Positions 14,933-23,823 of a stretch of 64,000 nucleotides of DNA are shown piece by piece. Below the pieces are notes generated by a model. It saw only the letters and a program-made list of their open reading frames with translations. It was not told where the DNA came from and made no database searches. Location of the stretch: contig CASDYC010000001.1 in the NCBI GenBank assembly GCA_949285665.1, forward strand, positions 582,107 to 646,106, written 5' to 3'. Origin of the DNA: an uncultured bacterium. GTDB lineage: Bacteria > Bacillota_I > Bacilli_A > RFN20 > CAG-826. The translations under genes and the position numbers were made by a program. The first letter of the stretch is position 1. The number at the start of each line of letters is the position of its first letter.

Positions 14933-14999
14933 AAGGAGGATTTTGTTGAAAATTTAGTTTGAAAATTAGATAAATTTATTCAACAAAAATTTATAATTC
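14933..14999 (+). promoter_or_regulatory. Distant Shine-Dalgarno with bridging hairpin before the NifU-like gene
   Basis: AAGGAGGA (14933-14940) is 60 nt from the ATG at 15000. Directly after it TTTTGTTGAA (14941-14950) can pair over 10 bp with TTCAACAAAA (14979-14988). Folding this hairpin brings the Shine-Dalgarno to about 12 nt from the ATG. The nearest in-frame upstream codon is a stop (14994-14996), so the gene cannot start nearer the Shine-Dalgarno. The TTG right after the Shine-Dalgarno is followed by a stop after two codons. Confidence 0.5.
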
Positions 15000-15242
15000 A
15001 TGACTCAAAATGAAACTATTGAAGCAATCAAAAAAACTCTAAATAAAATTAGACCATTCATTCAAAGAGATGGTGGCGATTTAGAATTTTCTAAATATAA
15101 AGATGGAATTGTTTATATTAAATTAACTGGGGCTTGTAAAGGTTGTGGTTTAATTAATACAACTTTAAATGATGGGATTGAAGTAATCCTTATGGAAGAA
15201 GTTCCAGGAATTTTGGCTGTTAAATTAGACGAAGAAGATTAA
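15000..15242 (+). CDS. NifU C-terminal-domain iron-sulfur scaffold protein
   Basis: 80-residue stand-alone NifU/Nfu domain with the CxxC cluster-binding motif in GACKGCG and the conserved opening IRPFIQRDGGDLEF. Such small Nfu proteins carry or store [4Fe-4S] clusters for delivery to apoproteins. It fits with the suf operon at 48966-53598 and the cluster-rich hydrogenase. The only possible ATG is at 15000. Confidence 0.9.
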   Translation: MTQNETIEAIKKTLNKIRPFIQRDGGDLEFSKYKDGIVYIKLTGACKGCGLINTTLNDGIEVILMEEVPGILAVKLDEED

Positions 15243-15258
15243 ATTTATTAATTTAGAA

Positions 15259-16776
15259 TTAATAATCATATTCATAGGCACGAATCGTGCCTTTTTCTTT
15301 TATATAATTTGTAATAACATCTCGATAAAATTTACTAGTTCTTACACATTGAGAAACTGAATAGTCTTTAAGTGCAACGTAATCTATTGCACAAACATAA
15401 ACCGTTTCATTAAAATTAATATCATTAATATCAAATTCCTTATTCAAAAATCTTGATGAATCGCTGGACATTTTTGATAAATAGTTACGATCAACTTTAT
15501 AAATCAATAACTCATTTTCAAAAGGAAAACTTCTAAATAATTCTCCATAAGTTAATTGTCCACTTTCAATATTTGTTCTTGCTTGATTTGATATACCCGC
15601 AACAATATTATATTGAGAATAATTATCAATTGCATAATCATATATTGCACTTGCAGCTAAATTAGCAGCAGCACCATAAGAATATAAATCTCCATCAATT
15701 GTTCCAATTACTTTATTTTTTAAATCATCAACATCATATTTTGTTTTATAGAGATTTAAAATTTCTGGATCTTCCTCCAAATTTTGATATTGGCTTTGTT
15801 CAAAATTAACTAATGTTGAAGAAACATAAGTTACATCATCAGTTTCTGCATCATAAGAAAAGGTTGATTTTGAAACCATTTCTCCATTACATAAAGCATT
15901 TAACACTGGTACGATTTTACCATCATCTCTAAAAAATTTATCATTTTCTTTTGAATGTGAATGACCACCTAAAACTAAATCAATTCCGCCTTCATTAATT
16001 ACATCTTGTAAATCAAAATCTCTTAATACATTTAATTCTGAATGACCAGATAAAATAATAAAATCAACGTCTTGTTCGTGTAATTTTTCACATTCATTTA
16101 AAACATATTCATCATCAAATTGATATTCAAAATTTAATCCTTCTGTCATTGTAGCAGTAATTGAATAATAACAACTTGAATCAATATAACCGACAATTCC
16201 AACTTTAAAATCATTTTTCGTAACAATTGTACTTCCTTTTACACCAGGAATTAATTCCCCGTTTCTGTCAACAACGTTACATGCAAGAAATTCAAAATTA
16301 GCAAAATTTGAATTTTCGGTAATAATTTCTTGTCCCCAATCAAATTCATGATTTCCTAAAGTCATTGAGTCAAAGCCAATTAAATTCATTGCATCTGTTA
16401 AATATTTTCCTTTATTAATACTTGATTCAATACTTCCTTGCCACATATCACCGCTTGAAATTATAAATTTTTCATCACTTGTTGAATCAGTTTTTAAATA
16501 TGTTGATAATTTTCCTAAACCCAATTCATAATAACCAGCACTTGAATATTGGGAATTAACTGCACCATGAAAATCATTTATACCATAAACATCAAAGGTC
16601 ATGCTTTCTTTTTGAACACTTGTTGTTGACTCGCTTGTAGTTGTTATGGATGTATTAGTTGTAGTAATTGATGAAGTATTTTGATTTGATGAACTTGTTA
16701 AACTACTATTTACATTAGTATTATCACAAGATGTCAAAAATAATAATGGTAAAACTAATAAAAACTTAAATTTCAT
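15259..16776 (-). CDS. 5'-nucleotidase/UshA-like metallophosphatase lipoprotein
   Basis: 505-residue lipoprotein: signal peptide with lipobox LTSC (Cys17), a Ser/Thr-rich linker to about residue 57, then a calcineurin-like phosphoesterase domain (GINDFHGA, SSGDMWQGS, LGNHEFDWG, LSGHSE, GGHSHS) and a 5_nucleotid_C domain (LAASAIYDYA, FPFENELLIY). It is expected to be anchored outside the cell and to dephosphorylate nucleotides or related esters for uptake. Its stop is 17 nt from the NifU-like stop. The ATG overlaps the cysQ stop by 4 nt; RBS AAGGAG. Confidence 0.9.
   Translation of the reverse strand: MKFKFLLVLPLLFLTSCDNTNVNSSLTSSSNQNTSSITTTNTSITTTSESTTSVQKESMTFDVYGINDFHGAVNSQYSSAGYYELGLGKLSTYLKTDSTSDEKFIISSGDMWQGSIESSINKGKYLTDAMNLIGFDSMTLGNHEFDWGQEIITENSNFANFEFLACNVVDRNGELIPGVKGSTIVTKNDFKVGIVGYIDSSCYYSITATMTEGLNFEYQFDDEYVLNECEKLHEQDVDFIILSGHSELNVLRDFDLQDVINEGGIDLVLGGHSHSKENDKFFRDDGKIVPVLNALCNGEMVSKSTFSYDAETDDVTYVSSTLVNFEQSQYQNLEEDPEILNLYKTKYDVDDLKNKVIGTIDGDLYSYGAAANLAASAIYDYAIDNYSQYNIVAGISNQARTNIESGQLTYGELFRSFPFENELLIYKVDRNYLSKMSSDSSRFLNKEFDINDINFNETVYVCAIDYVALKDYSVSQCVRTSKFYRDVITNYIKEKGTIRAYEYDY
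15277..15296 (+). terminator. Terminator of the NifU-like gene inside the convergent gene
   Basis: GGCACGA A TCGTGCC hairpin (15277-15291) followed by TTTTT. It lies within the last 15 codons of the convergent 5'-nucleotidase gene, where it encodes part of GTIRAYEYDY. Confidence 0.8.
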
Positions 16777-17552
16777 AATAAAATATTCTCCTTACAATTT
16801 GCGATTATATAACCATCCCTGTTATAAACATCTTCTCGATTATAAGTCATTTTTGTTAAATCTGGTTTTAAGACAACACCGCCTGCTTCTTTTAATAAAA
16901 TTTCAAAAGGCGCAGTGTCCCATTCTTTTGTGCCAGCAGACATTCTATAAGAAAGTTCAGCTTCTCCTTCTGCGATTTTGCATGCTTTTAAAGAAGATCC
17001 GCATTTTTTAACAAATTTTATTTTATCTTTATGTTTTGATATAAGTTCTTCTTCCTTTTTATTCATATGAAACACGCTTGTAAGACAAGTTAAATTATCT
17101 TTTTTGTTAGAAACATGAATTTTTATCTTATTATTATTTGAATCTAATTTATAAGCACCTTGATTTAAACTTGCATAATAAATTGAATCTTCAAAAGGTA
17201 TTCCAATTACACCAACAACTATCTCATGTTTATATGATAAAGCTACATTAATAGCAAATTGGTTCGTTCTTTTAATAAAATCTTCCGTTCCATCAAGAGG
17301 ATCTATAATTATGACATAATCATTATTTAATCTATCTAAGTTATCTTTATCTTCTTCAGATAAAATAGCAAAATTTGGATATTTTTCATGAAGATAATTT
17401 CTAATTAATTTATTTGATTCTTTATCAGCAATTGTAACTGGAGAATTATCTTCTTTTAATTCATAAGAAACATGCTTATTATAATAATCTATAATTAATC
17501 TATTTGCTTTTTTGACAATAAAAATCATGTCATTTAAAACATCTCCAAACAT
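16773..17552 (-). CDS. cysQ: CysQ-like 3'(2'),5'-bisphosphate nucleotidase, inositol monophosphatase family
   Basis: 259 residues with the metal-binding motifs of the family: LSEEDKDN, IIDPLDGTEDFIKRTNQFAI and WDTAPFEILLKEAGG. The DPLDGT-x-x-F-I form with the following N-x-F is typical of CysQ enzymes, which clear PAP from sulfate or CoA metabolism. A plain inositol-phosphatase role cannot be excluded. RBS TAGGAGGAA. It is co-directional and coupled with the 5'-nucleotidase lipoprotein, so the two may act in sequence on nucleotides. Confidence 0.82.
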   Translation of the reverse strand: MFGDVLNDMIFIVKKANRLIIDYYNKHVSYELKEDNSPVTIADKESNKLIRNYLHEKYPNFAILSEEDKDNLDRLNNDYVIIIDPLDGTEDFIKRTNQFAINVALSYKHEIVVGVIGIPFEDSIYYASLNQGAYKLDSNNNKIKIHVSNKKDNLTCLTSVFHMNKKEEELISKHKDKIKFVKKCGSSLKACKIAEGEAELSYRMSAGTKEWDTAPFEILLKEAGGVVLKPDLTKMTYNREDVYNRDGYIIANCKENILL

Positions 17553-17573
17553 AATATTCCTCCTAATAGATAA

Positions 17574-17599
17574 TAAAAAAGCCCTTTGAAAAGGGCTTT
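17574..17599 (-). terminator. Terminator after fba
   Basis: AAAGCCCTTT GA AAAGGGCTTT hairpin (17578-17599) with a T-run on the minus strand. Confidence 0.9.
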
Positions 17600-17613
17600 A
17601 TTTTTTATATTAA

Positions 17614-18471
17614 TTAAGCTTTATTAATACAACCAAAAATTTCGCATTTTTCTCTAACGATTTCTTTAATTCCTTCTTTTCCAGGACCAATAACTTTTCT
17701 TGGATCATAGACTTTATCATCGTTAGCAATTACTTCTCGAACAATTTTTGTAAATGCCATTTGACATTCTGTATTAACATTAATTTTACATGTTCCACAT
17801 TCAATGGCTTTTTTAATTTGATAATCTGGAATACCACTGCCACCATGTAAAACTAAAGGTATTTTAACTAAGTCAGCAATTTCAGCCATTTCTTTAAAAC
17901 CTAATTTTGGTTCACCATGATATGGACCATGAACGCTTCCAAGAGCTGGAGCTAAGCAATCAATTTTTGTTTCATTAACTAATTTAACACATTCATTTGG
18001 ATCAGCATAAAGAACGCCATTTGATACAACATTATCTTCTTGACCACCAACATGACCTAATTCAGCCTCAACACTGACTCCGTGTTTATGAGCATAATCA
18101 ACAACTTCTTTTGTAATTCTAATATTTTCTTCTAATTCATGTTTGGAAGCGTCAATCATTACACTTGTAAAACCAGCATCAATTGCTTTTTTACAAAATT
18201 CAAAGCTTGAACCATGGTCGACATGAAGTGCAACTGGAACTGTAATGTTAGCATCTTTAATATATCCTTTTACCATACCAACAATTACATCGACGCCACC
18301 CATATATTTTGCAGCACCTTCACTGACACCTAAAATAACTGGAGCATTTAATTTTTGTACTTCATCAAGAATTGCAATTGTCCATTCAAGATTGTTAATG
18401 TTAAATTGACCAACTGCATATTTTCCTTCTTGAGCTTTTTTTAGCATTTCATTCATATTTACTAATTCCAT
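17614..18471 (-). CDS. fba: Class II fructose-1,6-bisphosphate aldolase
   Basis: 285-residue zinc-dependent aldolase splitting fructose-1,6-bisphosphate into DHAP and GAP in glycolysis. Motifs: [28 protein letters not shown] (zinc His), [16 protein letters not shown], and [16 protein letters not shown] (phosphate-binding glycines). Length is usual for the short class II enzymes of Bacilli. RBS GGGAGGAA. It lies 36 nt after rpoE and ends at a strong terminator. Confidence 0.95.
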   Translation of the reverse strand: MELVNMNEMLKKAQEGKYAVGQFNINNLEWTIAILDEVQKLNAPVILGVSEGAAKYMGGVDVIVGMVKGYIKDANITVPVALHVDHGSSFEFCKKAIDAGFTSVMIDASKHELEENIRITKEVVDYAHKHGVSVEAELGHVGGQEDNVVSNGVLYADPNECVKLVNETKIDCLAPALGSVHGPYHGEPKLGFKEMAEIADLVKIPLVLHGGSGIPDYQIKKAIECGTCKINVNTECQMAFTKIVREVIANDDKVYDPRKVIGPGKEGIKEIVREKCEIFGCINKA

Positions 18472-18507
18472 AAAAAATTCCTCCCTTTTTACAAAGTAAT
18501 ATATAAA

Positions 18508-18864
18508 TTAATATTCTTCACTTTCAATATTTTCATCTTCAGAAGATACTTCGTCTCCATCTTCATCATCGGATTCATCGCTACCTTCTTCAACATCTGC
18601 ATAAACTGCGTTTAAATCAATGTGAATTTTATCATATGGTTGACGATCTCTTAAATCCCACATATTTTCACATAAAGTAACAAATCTTCCATCTAATAAT
18701 AAATGTGTATAAAATTTAGACATTACATCGGAATTTTTTCTTTCTTCATCACTGAAGCCGCCATTATCACAAACATAATTCCAAATGTCATCAAAACTTT
18801 TTGGTTCTTTTGAATTCTTTAAAAATTCATATGCTAAATCGCCATTTGATTTTCTATCGCTCAT
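18508..18864 (-). CDS. rpoE: DNA-directed RNA polymerase delta subunit
   Basis: Delta factor of Bacillota RNA polymerase. Residues 1-80 hold the winged-helix HARE-type domain (LAYEFLKNSKEPKSFDDIWN, FVTLCENMWDLRD). The tail is almost entirely Asp, Glu and Ser, the unstructured acidic region that displaces nucleic acid from polymerase. I start at the ATG at 18862-18864 (RBS AAGGAA) rather than an alternative at 18909, which would overlap argS and add residues not seen in the family. 118 residues. Confidence 0.9.
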   Translation of the reverse strand: MSDRKSNGDLAYEFLKNSKEPKSFDDIWNYVCDNGGFSDEERKNSDVMSKFYTHLLLDGRFVTLCENMWDLRDRQPYDKIHIDLNAVYADVEEGSDESDDEDGDEVSSEDENIESEEY

Positions 18865-18880
18865 ATTAATTCCTTTCTTT

Positions 18881-20503
18881 TTACATTTCATTTGGAGCAC
18901 TGACTCCAACTAAATTTAATGCATCTTTTAATACTATAGAACATGCTTTTAGTAAACTCATTCTAGCTCCGCTTAATAATTTTTGACTTTTATCATTGAA
19001 TTTAAATTTTGCATAATATTCATGAATTTTACTTGCTAATTCTTGAATATAATTACAAATTTTATAAGGGGCTCGTTCCTTACTTGCATCATTAATAATT
19101 CTATCATAATTAGTTAATGTTTTCATTAAATCAATTTCTAAATCTTTATCTAATAATTCATAATTATTATTTAATTCAATATCTGATGTAGATAATACTC
19201 TTGAAATACGCGCATATGCATATTGTGCGTAATAAACCGGGTTTGAACTATTGGTTGCAAGAGCAACACCTAAATCAAAATCTAAGTGTGAATTAGATGA
19301 CCTTGAAACAAAGAAATATCTGCAAGCATCAACGCCAACCATATTTACCAAATCACGCATTTTTATTGCATTACCAAGTCTTTTTGACATTTTTACTTCT
19401 TCGCCATCTTTAATAATTCTGACCATTTGAGTCATTTCAACTTCTAAAATATCTTTGGAAAAACCTAACATAATTAATGCACTTTTCAATCTATTAACAT
19501 ATCCGTGATGGTCGCTTCCTAAAACGTCAATTAAAAAGTCAGCGTTTCTTTTAATTTTGTCATAATGATAAATAATATCCGGTAAAAAATATGTATAATC
19601 GCCATTGCTTTTAATTAATGGTCTATCTTTATCATCTAAGAAATCTGTCGTTCTTAAATAAAGTGCTCCATCTTGTTTATAGCAATATTTTGATAAATCA
19701 TTTATTAATTTATTTAAATCATATTTATGTCTAATATCTGTTTCACTTGTAAAAACATCAAATTCTACTCTAAATTCTTTTAAATCATTTTTAATTTTTT
19801 CTAATTCTTTTTTAATTCCAAAATCTCTAAATATATTTAAATTTTTATCATCTATTTCAACAAATTTATCACCATAGAGTTCCTTAAATTCCTTTGCAAT
19901 TTTAATTACATCTTCACCTTGATAACCATCTTCTGGAATTTCATATTTTATATTAAATAATTCAAGGTATCTTGATTTTAAAGATTTGGCTAAATTATTA
20001 ACTTGAGCTCCAGCATCATTAATGTAATATTCTCTAATTACATTATATCCGGCTTTTTTAAGAATTCTTGAAATTGAGTCGCCGAGCGCTGCGCCTCTTG
20101 CATGTCCTAAATGTAAATCACCTGTTGGATTTGCGGAAACATATTCTATGTTATAAGTAATATTTTTCTTATCTAAACTTCCATAAGATTCTTTTTTAGT
20201 TAAAACTTCATCAATAACTTTTGAAATTGAATTATTTTTTACAAAAAAGTTTATAAAACCGGGTCCTGCTATTTCTAATTTTTCAATATCATAGCTTTTA
20301 AAATTACTAACAATTAAATTTGCTAATTCTCTTGGATTTTTATTTACTTTTTTTGAGAATTTTAAAGCAAGATTACTTGAATAATCACCATGAGTTTTAT
20401 CTTTATTAACAATAACTTCGATGTCATTTAATGAAAAATCATTAAAGCCTAATGAATTTAAAATAGACAATAAATTTTGTTTTAATGAATCTTCAATTTT
20501 CAT
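18881..20503 (-). CDS. argS: Arginyl-tRNA synthetase
   Basis: 540-residue class I synthetase charging tRNA-Arg. N-terminal Arg-tRNA-synt domain, HIGH box as NPTGDLHLGHARGAALGD (about 110-127), KMSKRLGNAIKMRDL as the KMSKS loop, and a C-terminal DALR anticodon-binding domain (YAYARI, ERAPYKICNYIQELASKIHE). Its ATG overlaps the gltX stop by 4 nt, so the pair is translated together. Confidence 0.95.
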   Translation of the reverse strand: MKIEDSLKQNLLSILNSLGFNDFSLNDIEVIVNKDKTHGDYSSNLALKFSKKVNKNPRELANLIVSNFKSYDIEKLEIAGPGFINFFVKNNSISKVIDEVLTKKESYGSLDKKNITYNIEYVSANPTGDLHLGHARGAALGDSISRILKKAGYNVIREYYINDAGAQVNNLAKSLKSRYLELFNIKYEIPEDGYQGEDVIKIAKEFKELYGDKFVEIDDKNLNIFRDFGIKKELEKIKNDLKEFRVEFDVFTSETDIRHKYDLNKLINDLSKYCYKQDGALYLRTTDFLDDKDRPLIKSNGDYTYFLPDIIYHYDKIKRNADFLIDVLGSDHHGYVNRLKSALIMLGFSKDILEVEMTQMVRIIKDGEEVKMSKRLGNAIKMRDLVNMVGVDACRYFFVSRSSNSHLDFDLGVALATNSSNPVYYAQYAYARISRVLSTSDIELNNNYELLDKDLEIDLMKTLTNYDRIINDASKERAPYKICNYIQELASKIHEYYAKFKFNDKSQKLLSGARMSLLKACSIVLKDALNLVGVSAPNEM

Positions 20504-21957
20504 TTGCTTCTTACCTCCGATATTCTTTTTAATACCTCATCTTTTCCAAGAATATTTAAAATATTGTACATTTCAACGCCGTGTTCATATCCAGTAAGAG
20601 CTAATCTTAATGGCATATAAAAATCTTTTCCTTTTAAATGAACTTGATTAATTAATTCATTTACAAATGGTTTAAAAGTTTCTTTTGTAAAATTAAGTTG
20701 TTCACAACTATTAATTTTTTTATAAAATTCATCAAATAAAATTTTAAATTTCTCATCTTTTAAGTATTTGATTTCATCCTCATTTAAATCATTGCTAACA
20801 TAAATTTCATTAATAAATTTATTAATTTCTTCGCCATAACTAATTTCAGGTTTAAAAATTAATGCAATTTTTCTCAAAAATTTATCATCTTTATTCTTTA
20901 GATGTTCGTTTGTAATTAAAAATGGTTTGATAAATTCTAAATATTTATCATCATCCATCATTTTAATATATTGAGAATTCATCCAATATAACTTTTTATT
21001 GTCGAACATTGATGGAGATTTTGAAAGCCTTTTTTCATCAAAAATTTCAAACATTTCATTCAAAGAATAAATTTCCTTACTAGAATCTGGTGTCCATCCT
21101 AACAATAACAAGAAATTATCAATTGCTTCTGGTAAAAATCCCATTTTTCTATATTGAGAAACAAATTGAACAATGTCATTATCTCTTTTAGATAATTTTT
21201 TTCCTTTTTCATTAACAATTATTGTCATGTGTCCAAACTTTGGAGGTTCCCAGTTAAAATATTTATAAATAAATAATTGTTTCGGAGTATTTGATAAATG
21301 TTCTTCACCTCTAAAAACATGTGTTATATTCATGATATGATCATCAATTACGACAGCAAAATTATAAGTTGGGATTCCATTTGATTTCATAATAACAAAA
21401 TCACCAAAATCATTAGAATTAAATGTAACTTTTCCTCTAACTAAATCTTCAAATTCAATTACTTCATCATCTGGGACTTTTAATCTAATACTAGGTTTAA
21501 TTCCTTTTTTTCTTAACTCTTCTTTTTCTTCATTTGTTAAATTTAAACATCTTCGGTCATATTTAAAAGCAGTAATTCCTCTTGCTTCTTGTTCGAGTCT
21601 TGATTTTTCTAAATCCACTTCACTACAAAAACATTCGTATGCAACACCCATATCTATTAATTGTTGAGCATACTTTTTATAAATATTCAATTTTTCCATT
21701 TGTCGATAATATTTATATTTTGGATTAGGATTTTCAATTGATTCGTCTGGAATTATATTAAGCCATAATAAATCGTGGAGTTGGGAATATTCAGCCCCTT
21801 CAATATTTCTTTCAATATCTGTATCTTCAATACGAAATACAAAATCACCTTTATGCTTTTTTGCATATAAATAATTAAATAAAGCACTTCTAGCTCCGCC
21901 AATATGTAAATATCCAGTTGGACTTGGAGCATATCTAACTCTTACTTTTTTATCCAT
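20500..21957 (-). CDS. gltX: Glutamyl-tRNA synthetase
   Basis: 485-residue class I synthetase. HIGH box PSPTGYLHIGGARSALFNYL (residues 11-30), KLSKRD as KMSKS, and the GltX elements RIEDTDIERN, FRGEEHLSNTPKQ and PSMFDNKKL. With no GlnRS in the window it may be a non-discriminating enzyme working with GatCAB, but that cannot be told here. It directly abuts ispF (stop and start adjacent). Confidence 0.94.
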   Translation of the reverse strand: MDKKVRVRYAPSPTGYLHIGGARSALFNYLYAKKHKGDFVFRIEDTDIERNIEGAEYSQLHDLLWLNIIPDESIENPNPKYKYYRQMEKLNIYKKYAQQLIDMGVAYECFCSEVDLEKSRLEQEARGITAFKYDRRCLNLTNEEKEELRKKGIKPSIRLKVPDDEVIEFEDLVRGKVTFNSNDFGDFVIMKSNGIPTYNFAVVIDDHIMNITHVFRGEEHLSNTPKQLFIYKYFNWEPPKFGHMTIIVNEKGKKLSKRDNDIVQFVSQYRKMGFLPEAIDNFLLLLGWTPDSSKEIYSLNEMFEIFDEKRLSKSPSMFDNKKLYWMNSQYIKMMDDDKYLEFIKPFLITNEHLKNKDDKFLRKIALIFKPEISYGEEINKFINEIYVSNDLNEDEIKYLKDEKFKILFDEFYKKINSCEQLNFTKETFKPFVNELINQVHLKGKDFYMPLRLALTGYEHGVEMYNILNILGKDEVLKRISEVRSK

Positions 21958-22431
21958 TTAATTTTCCTCCACACAAACTACACAATAACTAATACAAGAA
22001 AGTCCCTTTCCAGTTGAATCTTGTTTTTCGTTTGTCATTGCTTTTACGCTAACTTTATCAAGATCAATATCAAGTGTTATAGCAATGTTTTTTCTTATCT
22101 CTTCAATATAATTTTTAAGTTTAATATTTTCCAATTCTATGGAAATATCAATGTTTGAAATATGATAGTTTAGATTTTTTACCATTTCATAGCATTTTTT
22201 AACAATTAAACTAGAATCATAATTATCATATTTCGGATCGTTTTCTGGAAAATATTTTCCTAAATCGCCTAACGCAAGACTTCCTAACAATGCTTCTGCT
22301 AAAGAATGAAAAACAACATCGCCATCACTATGAGCAATAAATGACTTGTCACATGGAATTTTTACTCCACCTAGGATTATAAAATTACCGTTTTTAAATA
22401 CATGTATATCTTTAGAAAAGCCAACTCTCAT
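21958..22431 (-). CDS. ispF: 2-C-methyl-D-erythritol 2,4-cyclodiphosphate synthase
   Basis: 157-residue IspF of the MEP isoprenoid pathway. Zinc ligands are in the N-terminal GFSKDIHVF (D-x-H) and the later His; SDGDVVFHSLAEALLGSLAL and GDLGKYFP are diagnostic. The C-terminal VSVKAMTNEKQDSTGKGLSC gives the cytidine-binding loop. It lies between ychF and gltX with 4-nt and 0-nt junctions. With the IspD-like gene at 7797 it shows that the MEP route is used. Confidence 0.94.
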   Translation of the reverse strand: MRVGFSKDIHVFKNGNFIILGGVKIPCDKSFIAHSDGDVVFHSLAEALLGSLALGDLGKYFPENDPKYDNYDSSLIVKKCYEMVKNLNYHISNIDISIELENIKLKNYIEEIRKNIAITLDIDLDKVSVKAMTNEKQDSTGKGLSCISYCVVCVEEN

Positions 22432-23537
22432 ACATTAAACCTAAAGAAAAACACATCGCCGTCTTTAGCAATATAATCTTTCCCTTCAATTCTAATCTTT
22501 CCAGCTTGTCTTAAATTAGCTTCTGATTTATATTCAACAAAATCTTCATAACTATAAACTTCTGCTCTAATAAATCCCTTTTGGAAATCAGTATGAATAA
22601 TACCAGCACACTCTGGAGCAGTCATTCCATTTCTAAAAGCCCAAGCTCGACATTCATCTTTTCCAACAGTAAAAAATGTAGATAAATTTAATAATTTATA
22701 AGTTTTTCTAATTAAATTGTCTAAACCAGATTCACTAATACCAAGCATACTAAAATAATCATGTTTTTCGCTTTCTACCAATTGTGAAATTTCATATTCT
22801 ATTTCACAACTTATTGGACAAACCTCGCTATTTTCCTTACTTGCATATTCTTTAACTTTCAAATAATATTGGCAGTTTTCCAAATTACCATAATCAGTAT
22901 CCGAAACATTTGCAACATAAATTACTGGTTTATCTGTAAGAAAATGAAGATTAACTTTCAAAAATTTTCTTTCATCTTCATTTAAATTTTTAATTAATCT
23001 AATTGGAGTTCCTTTTTCTAAGTTTTCTTTGCAAATATTCAAAATGTTTAATTCATAAATAGCTTCTTTATCTTTAGAAACTCTTGCTTTATTTTCAATT
23101 TTTGCAATTCTATTTTGGCATTGCTCTAAATCAGACATTGCTAACTCTAAATTAATAATTTCAATATCTCTTATTGGATCAACACTTTCTTCAACATGAA
23201 TTATATCTTTAGAATCAAAACATCTAACTAAATGAACGATTGTATCGCATTCTCTGATATGAGCTAAAAATTGGTTTCCTAGACCTTCACCTTTAGATGC
23301 ACCTTTAACAAGACCTGCAATATCAAAAAATTCAATTGTTGAATAAATTTTTCTTAAAGGATTAAAAACTGAAGCAAAAAAATCTAACCTTTTATCTTTG
23401 ACAGCAACTATACCAGCATTAGGTTTAATAGTTGCAAAAGGATAGTTTGCAGCTTCAACATGTGAATTTGTAATTGCGTTAAAAAGAGTTGATTTCCCAA
23501 CATTTGGTAAACCAACAATACCTGCTTTCAAACCCAT
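22428..23537 (-). CDS. ychF: Redox-regulated ATPase/GTPase YchF
   Basis: 369-residue Obg-family P-loop protein: Walker A GLPNVGKSTLFNAITNS, EFFDIAGLVKGASKGEGLGN (switch II), and a C-terminal TGS domain (FFTVGKDECRAWAFRNG, GFIRAEVYSYEDFVEY). Many YchF proteins prefer ATP; the usual NKxD is altered here, as in the family. Start chosen at ATG 23535-23537, one nt after the csp stop. A TTG three codons upstream is possible. Confidence 0.94.
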   Translation of the reverse strand: MGLKAGIVGLPNVGKSTLFNAITNSHVEAANYPFATIKPNAGIVAVKDKRLDFFASVFNPLRKIYSTIEFFDIAGLVKGASKGEGLGNQFLAHIRECDTIVHLVRCFDSKDIIHVEESVDPIRDIEIINLELAMSDLEQCQNRIAKIENKARVSKDKEAIYELNILNICKENLEKGTPIRLIKNLNEDERKFLKVNLHFLTDKPVIYVANVSDTDYGNLENCQYYLKVKEYASKENSEVCPISCEIEYEISQLVESEKHDYFSMLGISESGLDNLIRKTYKLLNLSTFFTVGKDECRAWAFRNGMTAPECAGIIHTDFQKGFIRAEVYSYEDFVEYKSEANLRQAGKIRIEGKDYIAKDGDVFFFRFNV

Positions 23538-23538
23538 A

Positions 23539-23757
23539 TTAATCAACTTTCTTTACATTTATTGCTCTTAAACCACGGTCAGTTTCTTCAGTTTCATAAG
23601 TAACTTTATCACCGGAATTAAGAGTTTTATATTCTTTATCACTAACAATATTTGAATAATGAAAGAAAATATCTTTACCTTCATCGTTATGGATGAAACC
23701 ATATCCTTTTCTTGCATTAAACATTTTAACAACACCATTTAATAAATTTGAACCCAT
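23539..23757 (-). CDS. csp: Cold-shock domain protein
   Basis: 72-residue single cold-shock domain with RNP1 KGYGFI and RNP2 DIFFHYSNI, binding single-stranded RNA or DNA. It begins MGSNLLNGVVKMFNARKGYG. Immediately upstream of ychF and probably co-transcribed with it. Confidence 0.92.
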   Translation of the reverse strand: MGSNLLNGVVKMFNARKGYGFIHNDEGKDIFFHYSNIVSDKEYKTLNSGDKVTYETEETDRGLRAINVKKVD

Positions 23758-23823
23758 AATTAGTCTCCCTTAAGACAAGCAATATTTTATAATATATTTT
23801 ATAAAAAATAAAATATATTCATT

